NCBI RefSeq assembly: GCF_000442515.1
Contig: NZ_AQPH01000008.1
Span: 1 to 64,000 of the forward strand
DNA from: Magnetospirillum fulvum MGU-K5
GTDB lineage: Bacteria > Pseudomonadota > Alphaproteobacteria > Rhodospirillales > Magnetospirillaceae
Length of the DNA: 64,000 nucleotides
Direction: 5' to 3'
The translations under genes and the position numbers were made by a program. Shown piece by piece: positions 35,613-44,489 of this stretch. The notes beneath the pieces were generated by a model, which was not told the DNA's origin, searched no databases, and worked only from the letters and a program-made list of their open reading frames with translations. Each line of letters begins with the position of its first letter. Positions within the stretch are counted from its first letter, which is position 1.

Positions 35613-36308
35613 TCAAGGTACGGTCGTTACTTTCGCTCCGCATAGCTCCAGTGCAGATTGCAACGCAATCGGCGGCATTGCCTCGGCTTCAATGAAAGAC
35701 CGCGACGGAGCCAGCGGTGGAATCGTCACCGCCCGCGAATGCAGGTGCAGCGGAGCCGACGGGGCCGGATCGGGGCCGTGAACCGCATCGCCCAGCAGGG
35801 GACAGCCGAGATGGGCGGCGTGGGCGCGAATCTGGTGGGTGCGCCCGGTGCGCGGCCGCCACTCGACCCAGCACAGGCCGCCGCCCTGCCCCAGCACCAC
35901 CCAGTCCGTCACCGCGCGTTGCCCGGCGGGATCAACCCGAACCCGCCAGCCCCGCCCCGGCTCGGACACTTTCAGCAACGGAGCCTCGATCCGGCCACGC
36001 ATTTGCGGCGGCGCGCCCAGGCAGACCGACCAATAGACTTTTTCGATGCGGTGGGTCTCGAACATCCGCCCCAGCCGCTTCAGCGCCTTGTCATGGCGGC
36101 CAAGGATCAGGCAGCCCGAGGTGTCGCGGTCGAGCCGGTGAGCCAGACGCGGGTTCTGACTCCAGCCAAAGCGCAGCGGGTCGAGATAAAGCTCAAGATG
36201 ATCGGTTGTCCCCGGACCGGCATGGACCGCCAGCCCGGCCGGCTTGTCGAGCACGATCACGTCCTGATCGCGATAGAGCACTCGGGCAAGGATTTCGTCG
36301 GGGGTCAA
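35613..36308 (-). CDS. RluA-family RNA pseudouridine synthase
   Basis: A 231-aa enzyme that isomerises specific uridines in rRNA or tRNA. The catalytic Asp lies in PRLAHRLDRDTSGCLIL near residue 60; VLDKPAGLAVHAGPG and GRTHQIRAHAAHLGCPLLGD are also typical. It has no N-terminal S4 domain, so it resembles the short RluA/TruC type rather than RluC/RluD. The start is TTG at 36308, supported by GGAGG 5 bp upstream. The target site cannot be read from sequence. Confidence 0.88.
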   Translation of the reverse strand: MTPDEILARVLYRDQDVIVLDKPAGLAVHAGPGTTDHLELYLDPLRFGWSQNPRLAHRLDRDTSGCLILGRHDKALKRLGRMFETHRIEKVYWSVCLGAPPQMRGRIEAPLLKVSEPGRGWRVRVDPAGQRAVTDWVVLGQGGGLCWVEWRPRTGRTHQIRAHAAHLGCPLLGDAVHGPDPAPSAPLHLHSRAVTIPPLAPSRSFIEAEAMPPIALQSALELCGAKVTTVP

Positions 36309-36343
36309 CAGCGCCTCCGCGCAAAGGGTCCGCCGGAAACGAC

Positions 36344-36372
36344 AAGGCCCGCCGGGGGATGCCGGCGGGCCT
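36344..36372 (-). terminator. terminator-like hairpin downstream of tRNA-Leu
   Basis: AGGCCCGCCGG and CCGGCGGGCCT form an 11-bp stem; on the minus strand it ends in TTGTCGTTT, a weak T tail. It lies 12 bp past the tRNA 3' end and before the RluA-family gene. Confidence 0.7.
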
Positions 36373-36384
36373 GGGGTCGTAAGG

Positions 36385-36471
36385 TGGTGCGGCCAAGAAG
36401 ACTCGAACTTCCACGGGAGTTACCCCACAAGCACCTCAAGCTTGCGCGTCTACCAATTCCGCCATGGCCGC
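36385..36471 (-). tRNA. tRNA-Leu (anticodon GAG)
   Basis: An 87-nt class II tRNA read on the minus strand. The acceptor GCGGCCA pairs with TGGCCGC, the anticodon loop TTGAGGT (anticodon GAG) sits between CAAGC and GCTTG, a long variable arm follows, the T loop is GTTCGAGTC, and the discriminator A and CCA end are encoded. It reads CUC and CUU codons; CUC is frequent in this GC-rich genome. Confidence 0.96.
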
Positions 36472-36568
36472 AAACCCTGGCTCCCTTCGGACTGTGCCGT
36501 CGGGGAGACAGGGGAATAGCAAATCGGCCCGGACGAATCAAGCCCGCGTTCGCACCAAACGCACATTA

Positions 36569-38266
36569 TTAACGAACAGCCCTCATTTCGAGGACAAACC
36601 CCTCGACCAGGCTCTTCAAATGACCGGCTTCGCTGATCAGCGACCCGGCTGAATTCAACACCTGGGTCGAAGCCTGCCCGGTCTCGGCGGCAGCCTGGGT
36701 GACGCGACAGATCGTTTCCGAGACCTGCCCGGTCCCCACCGCCGCCTGCTGAATGTTGCGGGCGATTTCGGCGGTGGCAGCCGATTGCTGCTCGACAGCG
36801 GCGGCAATCGCACCGGCGATGGCGTTGATTTCCTGAATCCGGGTCACGATGCTGGCGATATCGGCAACCACCCGGTCGGTGGCGCTTTGCACCGCACCGA
36901 TCTGGGTCGAAATCTCCTCGGTTGCCCGCGCCGTCTGGTTGGCGAGGTGCTTGACCTCGTTGGCGACCACGGCAAAGCCCTTGCCCGCCTCGCCCGCCCG
37001 CGCCGCCTCGATGGTGGCATTGAGGGCAAGAAGGTTGGTCTGCGAGGCGATATCGCTGATCAGCTCGACCACGGTGCCGATCCGCGCCGAACTGTCGGAC
37101 AGCCCCCGGACGGTCGAATCGGTCTGTTCCGCCTCGGCCGAGGCGGTCCCGGCGATCCGCGAGGATTGCTCGACCTGACGAGCGATCTCGGCAATCGAGG
37201 AGGAGAGCTCCTCGGCGGCGGACGCGACGGTCTGGACGCTGCCCGAGGCCTGGGTCGTCGCGGCGGCGACGATTTCGGCTTGCTGGCTGGTCTGATCGGC
37301 ATTGGTGGCCATCTCGCGGGCGGTCGTCTGCAAAGCACCAACAGCGTTTTCCACCACGCCCAGCGCCGAACCGACCTCGCGGTCAAACGTGCCGGTCAGA
37401 GCCTCGATGGCACGGACGCGATCTTCGCGCCGTTGACGTGAGGCGTCGGCTTCGGCGGCGGCACTGTCGGCCCGAATCATCCCGTCGCGAAACACGTCGA
37501 CGGCACGGGCCATCTGACCAACCTCGTCCTTCTGATCGCGCGACGGAATTTCAAAGCTGTAATCGCGCTGGGCCAGCCGCCCCATCGATTGGGTCAGGGC
37601 GTGGATCGGCCCGACGATTCGCATCGACAGCAGCAGCGACATCACGGCTCCGACCAGCACCGCCACCACTGCCAATATCACGAAGGTACGGCGCTCGGCC
37701 TCCATTGAGCGCGCCCCCTTAGCCTTGATGTCGGCACGGGCGCGATCGATCGAATCGTTAAGTGCCTTCAGGCTTTGTTCGGCCAAAGCCGAGGCGCGAT
37801 CGGTCGGCCCCATCATCGTCAGCGCAGTGCCGACATCGGATTCGACCATATCGGCGACGACACGGGCCGATTTCAAAAAGGCGAGTTCACGCTTCACCGC
37901 CTCGTCGATCAGCGCGCCATCGACCCCCAGTTCGAGAGAAATCTGGCGCAATTGCTCCAACAGCTTGGTCTGCCCGTCCAGGGACGCGACCGCCTCTTGC
38001 GCCATCCGCAACACCTTGGCCTCGTCGGTTTCGTTCGAGGCGATCGCAACCAGCCGGTACAGCGACGATTTGACCCCGAGCAGGCCCAGAGTGAATTCGT
38101 CGATCCGCGACGCTTTTTCCTCGACCTGACGATCGGCCTCGACCTGATCGAGCACCTCGCTCAACGCCACCACGCCGTTGATCGACAGCGCGATCAGCAC
38201 CAGTCCGATAAACGCGGGAGCCAGCGATACCTTGACCCGAATGCCCATGTCATTGACCCAACGCAT
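36569..38266 (-). CDS. methyl-accepting chemotaxis protein
   Basis: A 565-aa transmembrane chemoreceptor: TM1 at about 9-35, a periplasmic four-helix-bundle-like domain to about 195, TM2 around 198-218, a HAMP domain ([23 protein letters not shown]), then a long coiled-coil signalling domain. The hairpin tip reads [30 protein letters not shown], the CheA/CheW-binding consensus. No C-terminal CheR-binding pentapeptide is present. GGGAGG lies 5 bp before the ATG at 38266. The gene follows a secreted Cache-domain gene by 30 bp, suggesting an operon. Confidence 0.94.
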   Translation of the reverse strand: MRWVNDMGIRVKVSLAPAFIGLVLIALSINGVVALSEVLDQVEADRQVEEKASRIDEFTLGLLGVKSSLYRLVAIASNETDEAKVLRMAQEAVASLDGQTKLLEQLRQISLELGVDGALIDEAVKRELAFLKSARVVADMVESDVGTALTMMGPTDRASALAEQSLKALNDSIDRARADIKAKGARSMEAERRTFVILAVVAVLVGAVMSLLLSMRIVGPIHALTQSMGRLAQRDYSFEIPSRDQKDEVGQMARAVDVFRDGMIRADSAAAEADASRQRREDRVRAIEALTGTFDREVGSALGVVENAVGALQTTAREMATNADQTSQQAEIVAAATTQASGSVQTVASAAEELSSSIAEIARQVEQSSRIAGTASAEAEQTDSTVRGLSDSSARIGTVVELISDIASQTNLLALNATIEAARAGEAGKGFAVVANEVKHLANQTARATEEISTQIGAVQSATDRVVADIASIVTRIQEINAIAGAIAAAVEQQSAATAEIARNIQQAAVGTGQVSETICRVTQAAAETGQASTQVLNSAGSLISEAGHLKSLVEGFVLEMRAVR

Positions 38267-38296
38267 CGCAGCCTCCCGACACCCTACGGCTTTGGT

Positions 38297-38755
38297 CTAT
38301 TTATAGATTCCGACACAGACGATTTTATCTGCCGTAGTCTCGCAATAGGTCGATTTGGGCTCGACCTTTTTGGTCGTCGGGTTAGTGAATTTGTAATCCT
38401 GCCAGAACGAAGCCTTGGTCTTGGCCGCCTCGACCCGATCACGGATATAGAATTTTCCGTCGGTATCCTGGTTCTCGATCAGATCCTTGCCGACCAGCTT
38501 GGGATTGGCTCCATGCGCCAGACATTTTCCCTCGCGGTCATAGACGATGACGTAAAGATCATGATCGACGAAGCGCGGGTCTTTGCCGGTGAACGCGGCG
38601 AAGGCAGTCTCGGGCCCTTCCTTGGCCAGAAACGCCGTCGCCTTGCGGGTCATCGCGATGGCTTCGTCGGCGGTGCCCTTTTCTCCCGCCGCCAGCGCCG
38701 GACTGGCCAGACCGGCCAGCATGACCGCGAGAAGGGCTATCGTTGAATGTTTCAT
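38297..38755 (-). CDS. secreted single-Cache-domain protein
   Basis: A 152-aa protein with a signal peptide (MKHSTIALLAVMLAGLASPALA), then one small Cache-type ligand-binding domain: YVIVYDREGKCLAHGANPKLVGKDL, DGKFYIRDRVEAAK and a C-terminal KSTYCETTADKIVCVGIYK. It lacks any transmembrane or output domain, so it should be a soluble periplasmic protein. It is immediately upstream of an MCP gene on the same strand and may present a ligand to that receptor (inference). Three Cys are present; the two near the C terminus could form a disulfide. The ATG at 38755 is chosen to start at the signal peptide. Confidence 0.82.
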   Translation of the reverse strand: MKHSTIALLAVMLAGLASPALAAGEKGTADEAIAMTRKATAFLAKEGPETAFAAFTGKDPRFVDHDLYVIVYDREGKCLAHGANPKLVGKDLIENQDTDGKFYIRDRVEAAKTKASFWQDYKFTNPTTKKVEPKSTYCETTADKIVCVGIYK

Positions 38756-38877
38756 GCCTACCCCCTGACTATGCCACATGACGGAGATCAAAAAATAACC
38801 TCACCTTATGTGGTAGATCAGAGGGGGTAATTTCAAGGTAGAGCCGTAGAATCCCCGCGTCGGCACGGCATATCAGC

Positions 38878-38912
38878 AAAACAAAAGCGGGAGGGGGGTC
38901 CCCTCCCGCTTG
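38878..38912 (-). terminator. Rho-independent terminator downstream of the tail-anchored protein gene
   Basis: On the minus strand AAGCGGGAGGG and CCCTCCCGCTT pair around a short C/A loop and are followed by TTGTTTTGC. It lies about 100 bp beyond the stop of the tail-anchored protein gene; part of that spacer has no visible feature. Confidence 0.8.
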
Positions 38913-39013
38913 TTCTGTCCAGCTTTTTCAGCCCCCCAATGGCAAAGCCCGATCCGGTCAGAGACCGGCGGGCATCGCCGAAAAACGGGACATCGCACCT
39001 GGGCGCGTCAGGC

Positions 39014-39475
39014 TCAACCGCCCTTGGCAAACACCGCCAGCAGGATGATGACGATGCCGATGACGCCAAGAATGGTCAGGCTGTTGTTCTGAAGGCTGTC
39101 GCTGCTCGACGACACCTTGCCGGACGCGGCGCGTTCGGTGTTGCCGATCACCACCTCGGTCTTGCCGATCGAGCTGGTCTGGGAATGCTGGATCGTGGCA
39201 TGGGTGCCAGCTTCGACCGCGCGGGCGGTCTGCTCGGTGAAGGAGGTCAGCGCGGCGTCGAGAGCGGTCACATCCAGCTTCTTCTCGGCGGCCTTGACCT
39301 GGACGGCGACGATCCCTTCGGCCTGCTGCTGCTTGATCTCGGAGATCTGCGTCTCGTCGAGACCGGTGAGGTCAAGCACATCGCTCTGAGCGAGATTGAT
39401 CGTCTTTTCAGCCGGCAGGGCGGGCTCCTGGCTCACGCTCTGCAATTCGCGTCCGGTACCCTCAGACTCAGACAT
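39014..39475 (-). CDS. uncharacterised tail-anchored membrane protein
   Basis: A 153-aa acidic, Ser/Gln/Thr-rich soluble region (MSESEGTGRELQSVSQEP...) with an internal helical stretch, ending in one hydrophobic helix (SLTILGVIGIVIILLAVFAKGG) only a few residues from the C terminus. No signal peptide. This topology predicts a cytoplasmic domain anchored to a membrane by its C terminus. It is monocistronic, with its own terminator downstream and an inverted repeat just upstream. I do not recognise a family. Confidence 0.7.
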   Translation of the reverse strand: MSESEGTGRELQSVSQEPALPAEKTINLAQSDVLDLTGLDETQISEIKQQQAEGIVAVQVKAAEKKLDVTALDAALTSFTEQTARAVEAGTHATIQHSQTSSIGKTEVVIGNTERAASGKVSSSSDSLQNNSLTILGVIGIVIILLAVFAKGG

Positions 39476-39501
39476 CTCGTATCCCCCGAAACCAAATGTT
39501 G

Positions 39502-39537
39502 CCCCGATGGACGACCTATTCGTCCATGATCGCCGGG
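39502..39537. repeat. inverted repeat upstream of the tail-anchored protein gene
   Basis: ATGGACG (39507-39513) and CGTCCAT (39521-39527) flank a 7-base ACCTATT loop, with outer CCCCG and CGGGG that could extend it imperfectly. It lies 27 bp upstream of the tail-anchored protein start and 54 bp after the stop of the methyltransferase gene on the same strand, so it could be an operator or a terminator; no T run follows. Confidence 0.45.
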
Positions 39538-39580
39538 GAGAATAGCGGAAAAGGCAGCGGCGGAGAAGGGCTCCCGGGGT

Positions 39581-40240
39581 TCATCCCGCCAGAGTATAGA
39601 TTGATACCTCGCGCTGGCTGCGGTCTTCCAGTTCAAGGCTGGTGACAACGCTGTAGTCAGCGATACGGCGCAATCCGGTGCGGGGCAGATAGGCCCGTCC
39701 GGGATCGGCCAGAACAACCCTGGCGCCACTGGCGGCAAGGCTTTTCAACCACGGCCAGATATGGGCGGTCATCGGCGCTTCGTAGCAGACGTCGCCCGCG
39801 ACGACCAGATCCCACCGGCACGGCGCGCCGACGACATCGCCTTCGATCAACTCGATCTCGACGCCGTTCAGGTCGGCATTCAGCGCGATCGCGGCAGACG
39901 CGAGCGGATCAATTTCGGCGGCCTCGACCCGCGCCGCCCCGCGCATCGCGGCGGCGATCGCGGTCACCCCCGATCCGGCGGCGAAATCAAGCACCCGCAG
40001 CCCGGCCACCTCGGCGGGATTGTCGAGAATCCAGCGGGTCAGCGCCTGACCACCCGCCCAGCAGAACGCCCAATAAGGTGGCGGTACGCCGTGGGCCTCC
40101 AGCCACGCTTCGGTGGCTTCCCAAATCGGGGTGATTTCGGTGGCGCTCCACAGGCTGATCTCCGGGCAGGCCGGGGGGCTGGCCGGAACGGTATGAGCGC
40201 GGATGAACGCGGCGGGGTCGGCCGGAGGCGAAGCCGTCAC
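39581..40240 (-). CDS. class I SAM methyltransferase, EtfB lysine methyltransferase-like
   Basis: A 219-aa methyltransferase: SLWSATEITPIWEATE, PPYWAFCWAGGQAL, motif I VLDFAAGSGVTAIAAAM near residue 85, EAAEIDPLASAAI and VVAGDVCYEAPM. The combination WAFCWAGGQALARW plus GDVCYE is typical of the METTL20/EtfB lysine methyltransferase (Nnt1-like) group, whose characterised members modify the electron-transfer flavoprotein beta subunit. The GTG at 40240 overlaps the stop of a 24-codon upstream ORF (GTGA). The substrate here is inferred by family only. Confidence 0.8.
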   Translation of the reverse strand: MTASPPADPAAFIRAHTVPASPPACPEISLWSATEITPIWEATEAWLEAHGVPPPYWAFCWAGGQALTRWILDNPAEVAGLRVLDFAAGSGVTAIAAAMRGAARVEAAEIDPLASAAIALNADLNGVEIELIEGDVVGAPCRWDLVVAGDVCYEAPMTAHIWPWLKSLAASGARVVLADPGRAYLPRTGLRRIADYSVVTSLELEDRSQREVSIYTLAG

Positions 40241-40311
40241 GCGGCCTCTGCCCGCCAGCGGTCGCGGATCTCAGGCATGGACTGGGGTCGGATCGTGGGG
40301 GTGTTTCTCAT
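40237..40311 (-). CDS. possible 24-aa upstream ORF coupled to the methyltransferase
   Basis: ATG at 40311, stop at 40237-40239 overlapping the methyltransferase GTG as GTGA. The peptide begins MRNTPTIRPQSMPEIRDRW and ends in RAEAA. The exact stop/start overlap suggests translational coupling, but the preceding ribosome-binding site is weak and the length too short for coding statistics. It may be a leader ORF or chance. Confidence 0.3.
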   Translation of the reverse strand: MRNTPTIRPQSMPEIRDRWRAEAA

Positions 40312-40417
40312 CGGCAGAGTATCGCATGTCGCGGGGCGCGCGCCTATATCGCCGCCGAGCCCTCAACGGACGATCCCGCAATTAAGAGAATTATTGGCGG
40401 GGGCGTCCTCAGGCGGC

Positions 40418-40460
40418 GGGGCGGGAGGGAACCGGAGCGGAAAACGGCCCCTCCCGCCCC
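40418..40460 (-). terminator. long GC-rich hairpin at the ubiA 3' end
   Basis: GGGGCGGGAGGG (40418-40429) pairs perfectly with CCCTCCCGCCCC (40449-40460) around a 19-base loop, just past the ubiA stop at 40464. There is no T run on the minus strand, so it may pause or stabilise the transcript rather than terminate it alone. Confidence 0.6.
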
Positions 40461-40463
40461 GGC

Positions 40464-41378
40464 TCACCACACCCGGCCGACGACAATCGCCAACAACAGC
40501 AGCCAGCCGAAATGGCGGTTCGACTTGAATTTGGCGAGGCAGTCGGATGAATCGTTGATATCGACCCGCAGAGCCTGCCACGCCAGATGCATTGCGGCGA
40601 CCGCCAGCAACGGCCAGAACGGCCAGGAGAGCCCGGCGCTCCACCCGGCGGCGGCGATCAGGATCAGCGCCAGACCGTAAAAGATCCATAACGCGGTGAC
40701 GGTGTTTTCGGCCAACGCCAGGGCGGTCGATTTGACCCCGATCAGGATATCGTCTTCCTTGTCCTGGTGGGCGTAGATGGTGTCGTAACCCAGCGTCCAG
40801 AACACGCCCGCGATATAAAGCAGCACCGGGGCGAGGGTCAGATCGCCCCGCACCGCCGCCCAGCCGACCAACGCCCCCCAATTGAAGGTCAGACCCAGCC
40901 ACGCCTGGGGCCAGTAGGTGATCCGCTTCATGAAGGGATAGGGAAACACCAGCAGCAGCGAGGCAGCGCCCACCCCGATCGCGAACCAGTTCAGTTGCAG
41001 CAGAACCAGCAGCCCGACCAGCAATTGGGCGACCAGGAACAACAGGGCCTGACGCGGGCTGACCGCACCCGACGGAATCGGCCGGGCGGCGGTGCGGGCA
41101 ACCTTGCCGTCGAAATCGCGATCGGCCCAGTCATTGACGGTACAGCCCGCCCCCCGCATCACCACCGCGCCGACCGCGAACAACGCGAACAGCCAGAGAT
41201 TGGGCCAGCCCTCGGCGGCCATCGCCGCGCTCCACCAGCAGGGGAACAGCAGCAGCCAGGTGCCGATCGGACGATCAAGCCGCATCAGACGGCTATAGGG
41301 CCGCCACGAGGCAGGCAGACGACGATCAAGCCAGGTTTCGGCGGGAATATCGCCGTGCAGAATGGGGGAAGAGCTCAT
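40464..41378 (-). CDS. ubiA: 4-hydroxybenzoate polyprenyltransferase
   Basis: A 304-aa integral membrane enzyme that attaches the polyprenyl tail to 4-hydroxybenzoate in ubiquinone synthesis. The two Asp-rich Mg/diphosphate motifs are NDWADRDFDGKVART (about residue 82) and DTIYAHQDKEDD (about 200); nine or so hydrophobic segments are evident, as is RLDRPIGTWLLLFPCWWS. Its ATG overlaps the stop of the upstream PAS-EAL gene (ATGA). A hairpin follows. Confidence 0.94.
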   Translation of the reverse strand: MSSSPILHGDIPAETWLDRRLPASWRPYSRLMRLDRPIGTWLLLFPCWWSAAMAAEGWPNLWLFALFAVGAVVMRGAGCTVNDWADRDFDGKVARTAARPIPSGAVSPRQALLFLVAQLLVGLLVLLQLNWFAIGVGAASLLLVFPYPFMKRITYWPQAWLGLTFNWGALVGWAAVRGDLTLAPVLLYIAGVFWTLGYDTIYAHQDKEDDILIGVKSTALALAENTVTALWIFYGLALILIAAAGWSAGLSWPFWPLLAVAAMHLAWQALRVDINDSSDCLAKFKSNRHFGWLLLLAIVVGRVW

Positions 41379-43078
41379 GACGGGGAACCCGCTCCGCTTT
41401 TGAAATATAATAGCCCCTTACGCCATTCCAGCGTCGGAGTCTTCCAGGCGGTGCGGATATCGTCACTGGCTGGGCGTTGCGGCTTGCCGAAATACCACCC
41501 CTGACCATAGCGCACCTTCAGCAGGCGCAGCAGATTGGCGGTTTCCTGATCTTCGACATATTCGGCGGTGGTGGTGACGCCAAGGTCGGTGCACAACTGG
41601 ACAATCGCCTTGATGAACGAAACGTCCTCGTTGTTGCGCATCGCGTCCTTGATATAGCTGCCGTCGATTTTGACGTTATCGACCTTCAGCGCCCGCAGAT
41701 AGTGGAACGCGGCGTTGCCCGCGCCGAAATCGTCGATACTGACCTCGTGGCCCAATTGGCGGATGCCCTGGATCACCTCGTTAACCGCCTTCAGATCGAG
41801 AATCTCGGCAGATTCGGTCATCTCGAACGCCAGACGTTTGCGCAGATCGCCGGTGGAGACCAGAATCTCGCGCAGCCGCCGCACCACCGCCGGGTCAGAT
41901 AGCGACCGTCCCGACAGATTGACCGCGAACCGCAACGAGTCGGTGTTGGCGACCGGCGAACGCATCATCTCGATCGCCCGTTCCAGCAGGGCGATATCCA
42001 GCATCCCGACCATCCCGACATCTTCGGCGAACGCGACCGTCTCATAAGGGGACAGGGAATCATTGCCCTTGAACCGGACCAGCGCTTCAAAATGATGAAC
42101 GCTGTTGGTCCACAGATCGACAATCGGCTGGAACACCAGATCAAAGCTGCCGCTCTCGACCGTCTCGCGGACATCGTTCATCTGCCGCACCGTTTCGGAC
42201 AGACGGGGCTGGATGTCCTTCATCAGGCTGGCGAGATCGCCGCCGCTCTGGGCCTCGCGGGCAAAGCGGTTCAAGGTGTAGGTCAGGGCGCGCGCCGCCT
42301 CTTCCGGCGGAATATCGGCAACGTCGAGCACCAGGGTGGCGACCTGGGCCGCGATCGGCGGGGCGTCGGGCAAGGTCGATTGTGCCGCCCGCGCAATCGA
42401 ATCGTTGATCGCGTCGGCCGAAACCGACGCGGCATGCAACACCCCGAACCGGGTATCGTCGAGTTGACCGACCGCGTCGCCGCCCAGCGACAGCGTTTTC
42501 AGTCGGCTTCCCAATTCGGCGGCAAACGCGGCGGATAACCCCCCGCCCCCCGCCTCGGAATGCAACGCGGGCAGATCGGGCAGTTCGACCAGCGACAATT
42601 TATAGGGTTCGTCGGGATCGGCGGCTTCGATCAGCTGAGTCGCCATCGCCTGGAAACTCTCGCGATCAAGCAATTGGGTCGCCGCCACCCGGTTCGCCGC
42701 CGCGGGCAGCCCGCCCGGATGCCCCAGCGCCAGCAGGATGTGCCCGGGATCGCTGGGGCTGCGATAGCCCGACAGGGTCAGATCGACCGTCCGGCCGTCG
42801 GGGCGCAGCACCCGCACCAGCGCGTTGCGCACCCGCTCGCCCAGTCTCATCTGGGCGATGGCGCGGTCGAAGGTGGCTAAATCCGAGGGATGGATGATCG
42901 GGCGGAGCGGCTGGCCGACCAACCCACGGGCACCGCGCCCGATCAGGGCCATCGCCGCACCGACGGCAAACAGTACCTCGCCCTGGTCGTCGATCTCGAC
43001 CAGAACGTCAGCCGCGGCAAACGCAAACGCCACATAGACATCGCTGGTGCGGCCAAGGTCTTCCCGGTTTGCCGACAT
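41375..43078 (-). CDS. PAS-EAL cyclic-di-GMP phosphodiesterase
   Basis: A 567-aa cytoplasmic protein: an N-terminal PAS domain (about 10-125), a degenerate middle region where a GGDEF might have been (no GGDEF motif visible), then an EAL domain from about 300. Catalytic motifs look intact: FEALVRF (EAL), NLSGRS, FEMTES, DDFGAGNAAFHYL, VKIDGSYIK and AEYVED. It should hydrolyse c-di-GMP to pGpG. The ATG at 43078 is preferred to the adjacent GTG. Its stop overlaps the ubiA start, so a c-di-GMP enzyme and a quinone-biosynthesis gene share a transcript. Confidence 0.88.
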   Translation of the reverse strand: MSANREDLGRTSDVYVAFAFAAADVLVEIDDQGEVLFAVGAAMALIGRGARGLVGQPLRPIIHPSDLATFDRAIAQMRLGERVRNALVRVLRPDGRTVDLTLSGYRSPSDPGHILLALGHPGGLPAAANRVAATQLLDRESFQAMATQLIEAADPDEPYKLSLVELPDLPALHSEAGGGGLSAAFAAELGSRLKTLSLGGDAVGQLDDTRFGVLHAASVSADAINDSIARAAQSTLPDAPPIAAQVATLVLDVADIPPEEAARALTYTLNRFAREAQSGGDLASLMKDIQPRLSETVRQMNDVRETVESGSFDLVFQPIVDLWTNSVHHFEALVRFKGNDSLSPYETVAFAEDVGMVGMLDIALLERAIEMMRSPVANTDSLRFAVNLSGRSLSDPAVVRRLREILVSTGDLRKRLAFEMTESAEILDLKAVNEVIQGIRQLGHEVSIDDFGAGNAAFHYLRALKVDNVKIDGSYIKDAMRNNEDVSFIKAIVQLCTDLGVTTTAEYVEDQETANLLRLLKVRYGQGWYFGKPQRPASDDIRTAWKTPTLEWRKGLLYFKSGAGSPS

Positions 43079-43225
43079 CACGCGCTTCCCAAACTCCCAA
43101 AGCGCGTTACCCTATCCCGGATCGCGCACCCTGTCACGAGACGCAATAGCCCCGGCGCAGGCGGTCGCACACCGACGGGAATCGGCAGTTGTCGCTTTTC
43201 GCAGAACACCTTATAGTCCCTCCCC

Positions 43226-43690
43226 GTGACTCAAACATATCTCGACACCGTCCGCCTGATCGAACGTCTTCACCGGCATTTTCTCGATGTGCTGCGGACC
43301 GAACTTCGTCGCCTCGGCATTGAGGATATCAATGCCGTTCAGGCGTTGCTGCTCTACAACATCGGCGACAACGAAGTCGTGATCCGCGACCTGAAGGATC
43401 GCGGTTATTATCACGGTTCCAACGTCTCCTATAACATCAAGGCGCTGACCGAAAGCGGCTACCTGACTCAGGAACGGTCGCCCCATGACCGTCGCTCGGT
43501 CCGCCTGCGCCTGACCGACAAGGGACTGGCCCTGTGCGCGGCGATCCGCACGCTTCAGGACGAATTGGCGACGACGCTCGATTCAGACACCCAGGGACCG
43601 GACCAGCTTTCCCTGACGCTGAACACCTTGCAGCGGCTGGAACGCACCTGGACCGACTTCGTCCAATACGGTCGGGTCCGCTCTCGCTAA
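43226..43690 (+). CDS. MarR-family winged-helix regulator, LdtR-like
   Basis: A 154-aa winged-helix protein with the MarR wing signature SPHDRRSVRLRLTDKG. The sequence ALLLYNIGDNEVVIRDLKDRGYYHGSNVSYNIKALTESGYL is characteristic of the COG5631/LdtR subgroup of alphaproteobacteria, linked in Liberibacter and Sinorhizobium to L,D-transpeptidase and stress genes. The start is GTG at 43226. It faces ctrA convergently and is divergent from the EAL gene. Its targets are unknown; no L,D-transpeptidase gene is in the window. Confidence 0.85.
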   Translation: MTQTYLDTVRLIERLHRHFLDVLRTELRRLGIEDINAVQALLLYNIGDNEVVIRDLKDRGYYHGSNVSYNIKALTESGYLTQERSPHDRRSVRLRLTDKGLALCAAIRTLQDELATTLDSDTQGPDQLSLTLNTLQRLERTWTDFVQYGRVRSR

Positions 43691-43757
43691 GACGTGACGG
43701 TCTAGATCACCCATCCTCTCCCCGGCCTCGACCGGCGGGGGAATCGAATGGGCGCGG

Positions 43758-44489
43758 CTAGGAATGCTGGGGCGCGCGGCCGCGCCGAGGCGGATCGATC
43801 TCGATCCGGGGCGCATCGGGATCGCGCAGGACATAGCCCCGCCCCCACACCGTTTCGATGCACGAACTGCCCCCGGTGGCGATCGCCAGCTTCTTGCGCA
43901 GCTTGCAGATGAAGACGTCGATGATCTTCAGTTCCGGTTCGTCGATCCCGCCATACAGGTGGTTGAGGAACTGTTCCTTGGTCAGAGTCTGGCCCTTGCG
44001 CAACGACAGCAATTCCAGAATGCCATATTCCTTGGCGGTCAGATGCAGCGGCTCGCCCCCGACCGCGACGGTGCGGGCATCGAGATTGACCGACAGCCGC
44101 CCGGTGACGATCACCGATTGGGCATGACCATTAGAGCGGCGGACAATCGCCTGGATGCGCGCGACGAGTTCGCCCCGATCAAACGGCTTGGTCAGGTAAT
44201 CGTCGGCCCCCGAGCCCAGTCCCTTGATCTTCTTGTCGGGATCGGTCATCCCCGACAGGATCAGCACCGGGGTCTCGATCTTCGAGGCGCGCAGGCGGCG
44301 CAGCACCTCGTACCCATCCATGTCGGGCAGCATCAGATCGAGCAGAATGATGTCGTATTCGTAGAGCTTGCCGATCTCCAGCCCGTCCTCGCCCAGGGCG
44401 GTGACATCGACGACCATACCCTCGGACCGCAGCATCGTTTCGATGGTGCGCGACATCAGCGGATCGTCCTCGACAACAAGAACTCTCAT
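43758..44489 (-). CDS. ctrA: cell-cycle response regulator CtrA
   Basis: A 243-aa OmpR-type response regulator. The receiver shows VVEDDPL, the phospho-acceptor Asp in [11 protein letters not shown] near residue 51 and the TKPF switch; the C-terminal winged helix contains [32 protein letters not shown] and [11 protein letters not shown], diagnostic for CtrA. In Rhodospirillales CtrA is usually non-essential and drives motility, chemotaxis and related genes. It is divergent from fliI, a conserved pairing. The ATG at 44489 is the family start; the frame is open for 13 codons upstream without homology. A C-terminal basic tail ([11 protein letters not shown]) is slightly longer than in Caulobacter. 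Confidence 0.95.
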   Translation of the reverse strand: MRVLVVEDDPLMSRTIETMLRSEGMVVDVTALGEDGLEIGKLYEYDIILLDLMLPDMDGYEVLRRLRASKIETPVLILSGMTDPDKKIKGLGSGADDYLTKPFDRGELVARIQAIVRRSNGHAQSVIVTGRLSVNLDARTVAVGGEPLHLTAKEYGILELLSLRKGQTLTKEQFLNHLYGGIDEPELKIIDVFICKLRKKLAIATGGSSCIETVWGRGYVLRDPDAPRIEIDPPRRGRAPQHS

